From Treponema sp. (GTDB taxonomy: Bacteria; Spirochaetota; Spirochaetia; Treponematales; Treponemataceae), in the NCBI GenBank assembly GCA_004554075.1, contig SFOB01000133.1:1-7853 (forward strand): DNA of 7,853 nucleotides, given 5' to 3'. Position 1 is the first letter of the stretch, and the number at the start of each line of letters is the position of its first letter. A program made the position numbers and the translations under genes. The notes under the pieces were generated by a model. The model saw only the letters and a list, made by a program, of their open reading frames with translations, did not search any database and had not been told where the DNA came from. Positions 1 to 5,403 of the stretch are shown one piece after another.

Positions 1-632
1 GTAAGAAGTCTGCTCATTCGTCCGTTTCCATCTTCAAATGGGTGAATACATAGAAAATCCAAAATGAACATAGGGATTAACAGTAATTTATCTGTTTTAT
101 TGTTATTCCATTCCTCCAGAAAACGTTCTGTCATGATTCTCATGGCTTCTTCCGTTTCAAAGGCTGATACTGGTGCAAATCTTACTTTCTGAATTCCATT
201 TCCATCCGTTTCGGCAATAATGTTATCGCTGGATTTATATTTTCCTCCAAAACCATTTTGATTGTATGAATATAAATCTCTATGAAGCTGTTGAATGATA
301 TTTGATGTAGGTGAAATATAATCATAACTCTCATGAATTGTGGAAAGTACATCTCTGTAACCAGAAATTTCTTGTTCATTTCTATTTCGTGGTTCAGATT
401 TTTTCTGCATCAATTCTTCCAGCCGTTTATCTGTCGTAAAAATGCCTTCAATTCTATTTGATGATTTTGTGCTCTGAACCTTTGAAATTTCCAGAAGAGT
501 TTTCAACTCATCATTCTTTGCTTCTACAAATAATTGCTGTCGGCCTTTGTGCTCATAAATTGAACTAAGAAGATTTACGATTTCCGGTGTCAGTAATTTA
601 CGAGCATTTTCTTTATACTCAAAATTATGCAT
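1..632 (-). CDS. Fic family AMP-transferase, class II type (3' end outside window)
   Basis: Fic enzymes transfer AMP (or another phosphate-containing group) from a nucleotide to hydroxyl side chains of target proteins. The reading frame from the ATG at 632 is open to the window edge (210 codons). It ends in the Fic core motif HPFEDGNGRMSRLL at residues 197-210, with catalytic His197, anion-nest residues GNG and Arg205. Residues 57-63 read SSNRIEG, which fits the (S/T)xxxE(G/N) inhibitory helix placed before the Fic core in class II proteins, so autoinhibition is expected. An AGAGGA Shine-Dalgarno lies 4-5 bases upstream of the ATG. Family members are usually 330-380 aa and often carry a C-terminal winged helix; that part lies beyond the window. 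No internal stop or frameshift is seen. The gene stands alone, directly downstream of a repeat-covered promoter (669-726). Confidence 0.93.
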   Translation of the reverse strand, partial: MHNFEYKENARKLLTPEIVNLLSSIYEHKGRQQLFVEAKNDELKTLLEISKVQSTKSSNRIEGIFTTDKRLEELMQKKSEPRNRNEQEISGYRDVLSTIHESYDYISPTSNIIQQLHRDLYSYNQNGFGGKYKSSDNIIAETDGNGIQKVRFAPVSAFETEEAMRIMTERFLEEWNNNKTDKLLLIPMFILDFLCIHPFEDGNGRMSRLL

Positions 633-668
633 TGTATCCTCTGTAATAATCTCTACCCCAAAGAAATA

Positions 669-726
669 TTCTCTATGTCATAATAACATAAAATGACATA
701 GAGAACAAGGCTGTGACATAGAGAAA
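669..726. promoter_or_regulatory. Three-copy operator-like motif over the fic promoter
   Basis: TTCTCTATGTCAT (669-681) and its exact reverse complement ATGACATAGAGAA (693-705) form a perfect 13-bp inverted repeat with an 11-bp spacer. A third copy, TGACATAGAGAAA (714-726), follows in the same orientation as the second. Centres are about 20-24 bp apart, roughly two helical turns, so bound proteins would lie on one face of the DNA. One copy overlaps the -35 region and spacer and another lies just downstream of the -10. This layout suggests an autoregulatory operator, plausibly for a winged-helix domain in the missing C-terminal half of Fic. That last point is inference. Confidence 0.7.
680..708 (-). 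promoter_or_regulatory. Promoter of the fic gene
   Basis: On the minus strand TTGTTC (703-708) is followed after exactly 17 bases by TATTAT (680-685), a 5/6 match to the sigma-70 -10 box. The fic start codon is about 50 bases downstream. The -35 match is only moderate. The operator repeats at 669-705 overlie this promoter, which supports control by steric blocking. Inferred from sequence only. Confidence 0.55.
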
Positions 727-1143
727 TTAAGTTTTACGCAATTCCAAATAGAAACTTCTCTTCTGATATTCGCTTAAGTATACACGCAAATCCTCAGTTT
801 CAACCTCAGTATGAGAGAATGGGGCATGACCAACATCATGCAATAAACACGCAAGCAAAAACAAATGCTTATATTTCTCAGCATCTTCTTTCCCAAAATC
901 CTGAATCTTTAAAGAAGCAAAGGAATTAACAAGAGCCGTACTGGCAATAGTTCCTAAATAATAAACACCAAGCGAATGCGTAAAACGATTATGAGTGGAA
1001 GTGGGAAAAACGGAAGAGTAACTGGTTTGTCTAATATAGTTTAATCGGTGGAATTCAGCACTATTCAGGATAGCTGTTATATCAGAATCTTAGATTTTGA
1101 TATAACCATATAGAGGGTCTTTTATTTTTGTGATTTCGCTCAT
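727..1143 (-). pseudogene. Truncated HD-domain phosphohydrolase (SAMHD1/dGTPase-like) with in-frame stop
   Basis: From the ATG at 1143 the frame reads MSEITKIKDPLYGYIKI and then meets a TAA at 1090-1092. The same frame continues with typical family sequence: FHRLNYIRQTS, then HNRFTHSLGVYYLG, then the HD metal-binding motif HDVGHAPFSH. The DPxYGYI opening, the RFxHS segment and HDxGHxPFSH are diagnostic of the COG1078/SAMHD1-like HD superfamily, whose members hydrolyse nucleotides, often dNTPs. The frame then stops at 727-729 after about 138 codons, whereas intact members are around 400 aa or more, so most of the catalytic domain is missing. The start overlaps the stop of the upstream 106-aa gene as ATGA. 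The early stop plus the missing C-terminus make it a pseudogene. Its broken end abuts the fic operator repeats. Confidence 0.85.
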
Positions 1144-1460
1144 TTTGCCATTTGCTGGGTAAATGCCGAAAGCAAGTCTTTTGACATATACGCCAGGAAT
1201 CTCGCAATTAAAATATCCTTTGCAACTTTCAAATGCAAAGTAGAATCATCGTTAATAAGGTCAAAACAATCCGAAAAATTTCTTACCATTCCCAAAGCAT
1301 AATGCTCAGAGCAGAGAATAACAGCAGAAATATGACTATCCTCAAGAATCTTTGTCACATTGATACCATACTGAGACAGTTCATCCAGAGTAACATCTTC
1401 CTTATCCAGTGCAATAAATGCAGCTGCGGCCAAATATTCCATACCTATGAATCTACACAT
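1140..1460 (-). CDS. Hypothetical protein, 106 aa, coupled to the HD gene
   Basis: I do not recognise this family. The protein is small, mostly helical in appearance and not obviously membrane-bound, although it contains a short Ala-rich stretch (LAAAAFIAL). Its stop codon overlaps the start of the HD phosphohydrolase gene (ATGA at 1140-1143), so the two were translated as a coupled pair and probably worked together. The ATG at 1460 has an AGGAG 12 bases upstream, which is a long spacing. The same frame stays open only 15 codons further upstream, with no ATG. A different frame from an ATG at 1546 (MNRKLIFTLSANDN) runs into this region, so the true N-terminus may have been lost to a 1-nt frameshift near 1497-1505. 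A real but possibly truncated gene is my best reading. Confidence 0.55.
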   Translation of the reverse strand: MCRFIGMEYLAAAAFIALDKEDVTLDELSQYGINVTKILEDSHISAVILCSEHYALGMVRNFSDCFDLINDDSTLHLKVAKDILIARFLAYMSKDLLSAFTQQMAK

Positions 1461-1578
1461 TCCGTCTTTAATCTCCTGAAGAAATTCCTTATCATTGTAA
1501 ACATATTATCGTTTGCTGACAAGGTAAAAATTAGCTTTCTGTTCATTTTATGGCAAGTGTTCAAATTTAGAACATTTT

Positions 1579-2124
1579 TTAGAAAATTTGGTTAAATTTT
1601 GCAAATATTTCTTCGAAAGGATTACTAGAATTTATCTTATCAATCACAACAGGACACTTCCTGCTATAAGAATATGAAGATACAGTTTGTACAAATCCAA
1701 CATAACTGTCTTTTTCACCTACAACCTCAATACCATCAGCAGTTCCATCTACCAGATCAATTCCTACAAAGAAACTGTATTTTTTGTTTACTTCATACTT
1801 TGACAATACGAGCATATTCTTTCCTGAATGCAAAACTATATCTCCCTGCTCAGGATAAAATTTGCCATCAACAGTTTCATCAGCTGGAATGAAGAACTCT
1901 TCTAGATTCACATCTTTTATCATTTTTCGCATCTGCAGCAAAGTTATATTTGCACGACGGTTTACAAAAATATTTCTGGCATTTGATTCTGTGATGTCAT
2001 ATTTCTTTGCAACTTCCATGTAATCATGTTTATGTTTCTTTATGAACAGAGATGTATCATCAGGATTACATGTTTCCATTTGCAAGTTTATAAAGTGTAG
2101 CGTTAGGCATATTTCTTTCTTCAC
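1579..2124 (-). CDS. HTH protein fused to a degenerate MazF/PemK-like domain
   Basis: The frame is open for 181 codons from a GTG at 2124; an internal ATG at 2079 (residue 16) is an alternative start, and neither has a clear Shine-Dalgarno. Residues about 30-75 look like a helix-turn-helix (YMEVAKKYDITESNARNIF followed by LLQMRKMI). From about residue 87 the sequence matches the MazF/PemK layout: FYPEQGDIV, then MLVLSKYEVNKK, then YVGFVQTVSSYSYSRKCPVV, and an EEIFAKFNQIF tail. The loop between GDIV and the VLS strand is about 12 residues shorter than in E. coli MazF. The positions of its catalytic Arg29 and Thr52 appear as Asn and a non-Thr residue, so RNase activity is doubtful. I infer a MazEF-like antitoxin-toxin pair collapsed into one ORF. 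It lies downstream of two other short minus-strand ORFs. Confidence 0.6.
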   Translation of the reverse strand: MKKEICLTLHFINLQMETCNPDDTSLFIKKHKHDYMEVAKKYDITESNARNIFVNRRANITLLQMRKMIKDVNLEEFFIPADETVDGKFYPEQGDIVLHSGKNMLVLSKYEVNKKYSFFVGIDLVDGTADGIEVVGEKDSYVGFVQTVSSYSYSRKCPVVIDKINSSNPFEEIFAKFNQIF

Positions 2125-2203
2125 ACCAGGATTTCAGTTTTCTTTTCTGAAGTAAATCCAGTAATTTTTTCTGAGCGTAAGTTACTCTTTCTTGTTCTAA
2201 CAT
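2066..2203 (-). pseudogene. 45-codon HTH-like fragment, probable N-terminus of a frameshifted gene
   Basis: From the ATG at 2203 the frame begins MLEQERVTYAQKKLLDLLQ and contains SWCEERNMPNATLYKLANGN, which resembles the recognition half of a small HTH regulator. It stops at 2066-2068. The following 181-codon ORF continues in another frame right where this one ends (the bases around 2070-2080), so a 1-nt change would join the two. The first 15 residues of that ORF are read out of frame from this one. The start lies 13 bases after the stop of the 90-codon ORF, with only a weak ribosome site. A fused or frameshifted regulator gene is likely; function is unknown. Confidence 0.45.
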
Positions 2204-2215
2204 TTTTTCACATTT

Positions 2216-2488
2216 CTATTCATTTATTTTTTCTGCATATAAGTTATATAAACCATTTACTAAAGTTGGTTTTGAATTCCTAAATTGAATTATTGAAGTA
2301 AGCCTATACCAAAACAAAGCTGGAAATAAGAAAATTCCATTTGAAACTGACTTTGTTAATTTCTTTATGATTCCATCAAGTTTTTTTACTTTGTTTCCAT
2401 TGGTTGAGAATACAAGAGCTAATTTTTCATCAACTCCTGGAAGAAGTATTGGTTCTCCATCTGTTTCACTTTCCCACCCCCTAACCAC
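2216..2488 (-). CDS. Hypothetical protein, 90 codons, GTG start, possibly a fragment
   Basis: I do not recognise this protein. It starts at a GTG (2488) without a good ribosome-binding site. The frame is open about 19 codons further upstream without an ATG (it includes WETKKKAF before the GTG), so the ORF may be the tail of a gene cut at about 2545. The N-terminal half is charged (KVKKLDGIIKKLTKS), then comes a hydrophobic aromatic stretch (GIFLFPALFWYRL). Its last third is copied, with a 1-nt insertion, at 4037-4119, which shows that it travelled with the HTH-MazF-like ORF as one unit. It ends 13 bases before the ATG at 2203. Confidence 0.4.
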   Translation of the reverse strand: MVRGWESETDGEPILLPGVDEKLALVFSTNGNKVKKLDGIIKKLTKSVSNGIFLFPALFWYRLTSIIQFRNSKPTLVNGLYNLYAEKINE

Positions 2489-2524
2489 AAACGCCTTTTT
2501 TTTTGTCTCCCAGCAAATACATAT

Positions 2525-2935
2525 ATGACTTACATCAGAGGAGATTTATATGGATACACCAAAGTAGACCCAATCTACAATGCAGCTTCTGGCTACTGTC
2601 TTCCAGCAGGTCGCCTTATTCCTGTTCAGTTTGCAAAAATGGAAAACGGCTATGAATCAAATGTAGTAGCTACACGCACTTCAATTGGAGCAATGGAAAA
2701 CACTCTCAAATAAAACAAAAAAGGTGTTTTCTACAACTTCAAAGATGAAACAGGAGAGATTCACACAGTTTACATCCGTGATCCAGACAAGCGTGATAAA
2801 ACAATGCCAACTCTCTCAAACATTTCATTTGAAGCTGATAAAAGAGGTGCAGAAATCTGCCGTACTCTTGCAGCGGAAAATGGTCAGACTGTTGCTCCAG
2901 AAAAGAAACAGCCAAAAAAGGAGATGTGCTTTTAG
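2525..2935 (+). pseudogene. Broken plus-strand gene of unknown family
   Basis: One frame runs from 2525 to 2935 (137 codons), interrupted by a TAA at 2711-2713. Both sides read like real protein: VDPIYNAASGYCLPAGRLIP before the stop, and KKGVFYNFKDETGEIHTVYI with a Lys-rich PEKKQPKKEMCF end after it. The likely original start is the ATG at 2550, which has a strong AGAGGAG Shine-Dalgarno but lies in another frame (MDTPK, then stop). Adding one A in the AAA run at 2562-2564 would join it to VDPIYN. So I see two lesions: a 1-nt loss in codon 5 and a nonsense change at codon 63 of the long frame. I cannot name the family. It is the only plus-strand gene between the fic and XRE genes with good codon-level support. 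Confidence 0.6.
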
Positions 2936-2952
2936 CATTCTAAATTAAAAAC

Positions 2953-3061
2953 AAAAGCAGACTGCCCACTGCTGAATTAATTTCAATCATCGTTTCGCAA
3001 CACATAGGAGTACAGCAAGATGGATTTTTTTCAGACAACATGGCGAGACGGGTCTGCTTTT
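2953..3061. repeat. 10-bp inverted repeat bracketing a short non-genic stretch
   Basis: AAAAGCAGAC (2953-2962) is repeated in inverse as GTCTGCTTTT (3052-3061), about 90 bp apart. The stretch between them and up to the toxin stop (3090) holds no gene I can defend. Two overlapping short open frames on the plus strand (2944-3061, and 3020-3112 starting MDFFQTTWRDG) read somewhat like protein. The repeat could be a recombination end or chance; there is no RYYYAAC/GTTRRRY pair typical of integron attC sites here. Confidence 0.35.
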
Positions 3062-3089
3062 AATCACGAATATTTTATCCAGGGGAAAA

Positions 3090-3389
3090 TTATTTTTTCT
3101 GGCTTTTTTTAATATCAAAAATATTTGTATGAGAACTGATTCTGTAACAAGTCATCACAAGTACGCATTCGTCAGAATCTTTCTTATAAACAAGTAACAA
3201 ATCCGGATGTACATGACATTCACGATATCCTGAATAATTACCTGTAAGTTCATGGTCATGATTCTTTTCTTCTAAAGGAGAATCATCCAGAAGTTTTTTG
3301 ATTATTTCGTCGGTATCTTGAGTTTCCTGTTTATTGAGTTTCTTATAATCAATTTTGAAACTTCTGGTGATTTTTAACTGATACTTCAT
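3090..3389 (-). CDS. YafQ-type toxin of the RelE/ParE superfamily
   Basis: YafQ-like toxins are ribosome-dependent mRNA endonucleases that cut mRNA in the A site. The 99-aa product fits the family length and shows its signature: HELTGNYSGYRECHVHPDLLLVYK at residues 46-69 in two blocks, then YRISSHTNIF at 82-91. By comparison with E. coli YafQ (His50, His63, Asp67, His87, Phe91), the matching residues here are His46, His59, Asp63, His87 and Phe91, so it looks catalytically intact. The Trp that follows the Asp in E. coli YafQ is Leu64. The start overlaps the antitoxin stop as ATGA (3386-3389), giving translational coupling. It is the second gene of the pair and shares the promoter at 3608-3636. 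No lesion is seen. Confidence 0.9.
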   Translation of the reverse strand: MKYQLKITRSFKIDYKKLNKQETQDTDEIIKKLLDDSPLEEKNHDHELTGNYSGYRECHVHPDLLLVYKKDSDECVLVMTCYRISSHTNIFDIKKSQKK

Positions 3390-3586
3390 TTTTCCATTGC
3401 CACCTTAAAGGCATCAAATGAATTGAAGACTTCAACATCACCATTTTTTTCTTCGGCTATGGCAATATCCAGTCCATTAGTCTGCTGAGAATTCTTATAT
3501 TCAAGAAACTCCATGAATTCAAAAAGTTCAGCAAAACATGATTCTGGAAGAGTCTGTAATTTTTCCTGTAATACAGCGATAGGCAT
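3386..3586 (-). CDS. Antitoxin partner of the YafQ-type toxin
   Basis: This 66-aa acidic protein lies directly upstream of the toxin and overlaps it by 4 bases, the standard antitoxin-first order. The N-terminal half (LQEKLQTLPESCFAELFEFM) is helical and resembles the short antitoxins whose helices pair into a DNA-binding dimer. The C-terminal half (GLDIAIAEEKNGDVEVFNSF, then DAFKVAM) resembles the toxin-wrapping tail of RelB-like antitoxins. The ATG at 3586 has AGGAGG seven bases upstream. Exact family is uncertain (RelB/DUF2281-like); the role is assigned from position and size. It probably represses its own promoter, as related antitoxins do. Confidence 0.75.
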   Translation of the reverse strand: MPIAVLQEKLQTLPESCFAELFEFMEFLEYKNSQQTNGLDIAIAEEKNGDVEVFNSFDAFKVAMEK

Positions 3587-3607
3587 ATCTGAACCTCCTG
3601 TACTCCT

Positions 3608-3636
3608 AGTATATACAGATTTTTAATAATTTTCAA
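3608..3636 (-). promoter_or_regulatory. Promoter of the toxin-antitoxin operon
   Basis: On the minus strand TTGAAA (3631-3636) is separated by exactly 17 bases from TATACT (3608-3613); both are 5/6 matches to consensus. The antitoxin ATG is about 22 bases further on, with AGGAGG between. Around the -10 there is a small dyad, CTGTA (3598-3602) with TACAG (3614-3618), which may be part of the antitoxin operator. Confidence 0.75.
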
Positions 3637-3648
3637 CTTACCGCAAAT

Positions 3649-4119
3649 AGTGTTCAATTTTAGAACATTTTTTAGAATATTTGGTTAACTTTTGCCAATA
3701 TTTCTTCGAAAGAATTACTAGAATTTATCTTATCAACCACAACAGGACATTTTCTGCTATAAGTATAGGAAGACACAGTTTGTACCAATCCAACATAACT
3801 GTCTTTTTCACCTACAACCTCAATACCATCAATAGTTTCATCAGCTGGAATGAAGAACTCTTCTGGATTCACATCTTTTGCTATTTTTCAAAACTTCAGC
3901 AAAGTTATATTTGCTCGTCGATTTATAAAATATTTCTGGTTTTTGTTTCTGTGATTTCGTATTTCTTTATAACTTCTATATAATCATGTTTATGTTTCTT
4001 TATGAACAAAGAGGTATCTTCGGGATTCCATGTTTCCAAAGTTGGTTTTGAATTCTTTAATCGAATTATTGAAAGTTAACCGATACCAAAATAGAGATGG
4101 AAATAAAAATATTTCATTA
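3649..4119 (-). repeat. Duplicated segment, copy 2 (decayed)
   Basis: Homologous to 1556-2343 in the same orientation. It has lost a 132-bp block between direct repeats and a second block that joins the 90-codon ORF remnant straight to the HTH gene. Similarity fades near 4119; a short later match (TTTCATTTGAAAC at 4207-4219 against TTCCATTTGAAAC at 2335-2347) may mean an insertion in this copy. Confidence 0.8.
3672..4119 (-). pseudogene. Decayed copy of the HTH-MazF-like gene and its upstream ORF
   Basis: Reading on the minus strand, 4119-4037 is a remnant of the 90-codon ORF (WYRLT) with a 1-nt insertion. It is fused at about 4036 to the HTH part (NPEDTSLFIKKHKHDY). The HTH part then loses one base after TRNIF relative to copy 1. 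At 3888-3890 it carries TGA where copy 1 has CGA. Next comes VNPEEFFIPADETIDG, joined directly to IEVVGEKDSYVG because 44 codons are missing. The C-terminal YVGLVQTVSSYTYSRKCPVVVDK segment and stop (3672-3674) are retained. Four independent lesions make it a clear pseudogene. It lies just upstream of the toxin-antitoxin promoter, on the same strand. Confidence 0.85.
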
Positions 4120-4129
4120 TTATCAGTTC

Positions 4130-4560
4130 ACGCAGGTTCTTCCACAACATTTAGAAAAAATGAATTTGTATATTTATTTGCAACCGTTGTTATTTCGGCA
4201 AAGAGTTTCATTTGAAACGCTCTTTGAAATTCCAGATGTCATGAACCTTTCCAATTCTGACTGTGCAGCAAGATACGATGTTACCAATGCAGATGGAACA
4301 ATTGACTATAATCCGCTAGAGGCACATACAATAGGAACTGCTCTCCCAGATTTTTCTTCCAAAATAAAAGTTTCTCCTCCCGCCTCGTCCACAAAATCCT
4401 CTCCGTACAAAAACATTCCACTAACCGTCGCACAACACTTTCCCGCCCGCCGCAGAACATTATCCTGCACGCACAAAAACATTTTGCTGACCGCCGCTCA
4501 GGACTTTATGGCACAATACAGATTATTCTGCAAACATACGACTCATAAAAACACAATTGA
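4130..4560 (+). other. Unidentified coding-like region without a defensible gene
   Basis: The plus-strand frame is open from 4097 to 4672, but its first part overlaps the copy 2 remnant and its last part overlaps the DUF4160 gene antisense. The middle, from about 4200, reads like real protein (FETLFEIPDVMNLSNSDC, then ARYDVTNADGTIDYNPLEAH), after which it becomes Ser/Pro-rich and repetitive. No ribosome-binding site supports the ATG at 4097. I think it holds an old gene fragment of unknown family, followed by a GC-richer patch (about 4370-4510) made of a degenerate 66-bp repeat. No function can be named. Confidence 0.35.
4408..4550 (+). repeat. Degenerate tandem repeat, 66-bp period
   Basis: CAAAAACATT occurs at 4408-4417 and 4474-4483, 66 bp apart, each followed by a similar CTRACCG-type run. 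In the plus frame this gives KNIPLTVAQHFPARRR and KNILLTAAQDFMAQYR, both followed by a Cys-Thr/Lys-His-Thr stretch, and a third partial unit HKNT. The period is exactly 22 codons. Whether it was ever translated is unknown. Confidence 0.5.
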
Positions 4561-4561
4561 G

Positions 4562-4843
4562 CTATTTTCCAATATAGAAACTTGTTTTACTATATTCTTG
4601 CCATTTGTCGTACATAGCCTGATAATTATCTTTTATAAAGGCTTGAATTTTGTTTATTTCCCGGTCATTTAATCTGCCTCTTTCTTGCAAAACAGAATCA
4701 CCATTTCCTTTTACAAAGAATTTTGCAGAACTTTCTTCTGTTAGTTTTGAATCGCTAGCATGAACATGCATTGCTTCCAGAATACACTTGGAAGTGAAAT
4801 AAAGATAATATCCACAAACTTTAAAAGAAAAATACTTTGGCAT
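4562..4843 (-). CDS. DUF4160 domain protein
   Basis: The 93-aa product opens MPKYFSFKVCGYYLYFTS, has MHVHAS at residues 25-30, a central GNGDSVLQERGRLND, and a C-terminal helix ending DKWQEY. This is the DUF4160 pattern: a short opening strand pair, a conserved His-Val-His, then two helices that close with a Trp. The biochemical role of the family is not established; it often sits in small mobile or toxin-antitoxin-like operons. I chose the ATG at 4843: it comes one base after the upstream stop and has GGAAG six to seven bases before it. The longer reading from 4891 would start inside the previous gene. It is the last gene of a three-gene operon (5334 to 4562). Confidence 0.85.
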   Translation of the reverse strand: MPKYFSFKVCGYYLYFTSKCILEAMHVHASDSKLTEESSAKFFVKGNGDSVLQERGRLNDREINKIQAFIKDNYQAMYDKWQEYSKTSFYIGK

Positions 4844-4844
4844 T

Positions 4845-5066
4845 TTAAACTTCCATATATTTTGCATTTGCCAGATAGTGTTTTTTTGCAATAGACAACT
4901 CTATATCGTCCATACTTGTTTCTATAAGAGTTCCGTCATCTGCAAAAACAGCAGCCCCTTTTCCATTATTCAAATCAAATACGCTAATTCCTTCATTTGT
5001 CTTTTTGTAGGCAAAACCACAAACAATCATATCTGCATCATCAGAAATTTTTTGTAAATCAGGCAT
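4845..5066 (-). CDS. Small conserved hypothetical protein, middle gene of the DUF4160 operon
   Basis: A 73-aa soluble acidic protein with the run ADMIVCGFAYKKTNEGISVF, then GKGAAVFADDGTLIETSMDD and a C-terminal helix. The alternating strands and turn residues suggest a small beta-rich fold with a terminal helix. I recall similar small proteins next to DUF4160 genes in gut bacteria but cannot give a confirmed family name. The ATG at 5066 has GGAGGTG upstream and overlaps the previous gene by 8 bases (5059-5066); the stop is followed one base later by the DUF4160 ATG. The tight packing shows that the three proteins are made together, perhaps as a complex. Confidence 0.75.
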   Translation of the reverse strand: MPDLQKISDDADMIVCGFAYKKTNEGISVFDLNNGKGAAVFADDGTLIETSMDDIELSIAKKHYLANAKYMEV

Positions 5067-5334
5067 ATTTCACCTCCACTTTTTTTATCGGTTTTAAGAA
5101 TTCATCTGGATTTATATAAAGGCTTCTTAAAATTGGAATCAAATCAATATATTCTTCTTCCAAATCATTATTATGAGCATATTTTGCCATTACCACCAGA
5201 TATCCTTTATCCCACTGTACTACAGATTCATAGCGTTCCAAAGAATAAGGTGCTATAAACTTAAGACGAGTTTCGCCAAAAGAGAATACAGTATATTGAC
5301 CTTCGTTTGACAGATAAGCTTTATTTTCGCCCAT
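5059..5334 (-). CDS. Conserved hypothetical protein, first gene of the DUF4160 operon
   Basis: The 91-aa product contains RLKFIAPYSLERYESVVQWD, then GYLVVMAKYAHN, then EEYIDLIPILRSLYINPDEF and a LKPIKKVEV ending. These are well-formed segments typical of a conserved cytoplasmic family, but I cannot assign a biochemical role. It starts at the ATG at 5334 behind AAGGTG, and its stop lies inside the next gene. The leader (5335-5408) has an AT-rich dyad, AAAAATTT-TCG-AAATTTTT, at 5379-5397. Transcription most likely starts within the inverted repeat at 5404-5472, opposite to the XRE gene. No lesion is visible, unlike most genes to its left. Confidence 0.75.
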   Translation of the reverse strand: MGENKAYLSNEGQYTVFSFGETRLKFIAPYSLERYESVVQWDKGYLVVMAKYAHNNDLEEEYIDLIPILRSLYINPDEFLKPIKKVEVKYA

Positions 5335-5403
5335 AATACACCTTTTTTATCATATCATAATTTTTAAAATCCTGCCAAAAAAATTTTCGAAATTTTTACA
5401 CGC

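Larger units (their letters stand above)
1556..2343 (-). repeat. Duplicated segment, copy 1
   Basis: This segment is repeated, in the same orientation and with decay, at 3649-4119. The left edge is AGTGTTC (1556-1562) against AGTGTTC (3649-3655); the right edge is near the shared stretch TGGAAATAA followed by CATT. It contains the HTH-MazF-like ORF, the 45-codon ORF and the end of the 90-codon ORF. Copy 2 lacks two internal blocks, so the copies differ in length. Judged by eye from long matching runs, not by alignment software. Confidence 0.8.

Noticed and set aside
182..379. Minus-strand open frame of 65 codons inside the fic gene
   Set aside because: It lies in another frame of a continuous Fic reading frame with a clear inhibitory motif and Fic motif.
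2099..2111. GCGTTAGGC, resembling an integron attC core end
   Set aside because: There is no matching RYYYAAC partner at suitable distance and it lies in the coding part of the 45-codon HTH fragment.
3681..3983. Plus-strand 100-codon frame
   Set aside because: It is antisense to the duplicated HTH-MazF-like pseudogene, which has homology to copy 1; there is no ribosome site.
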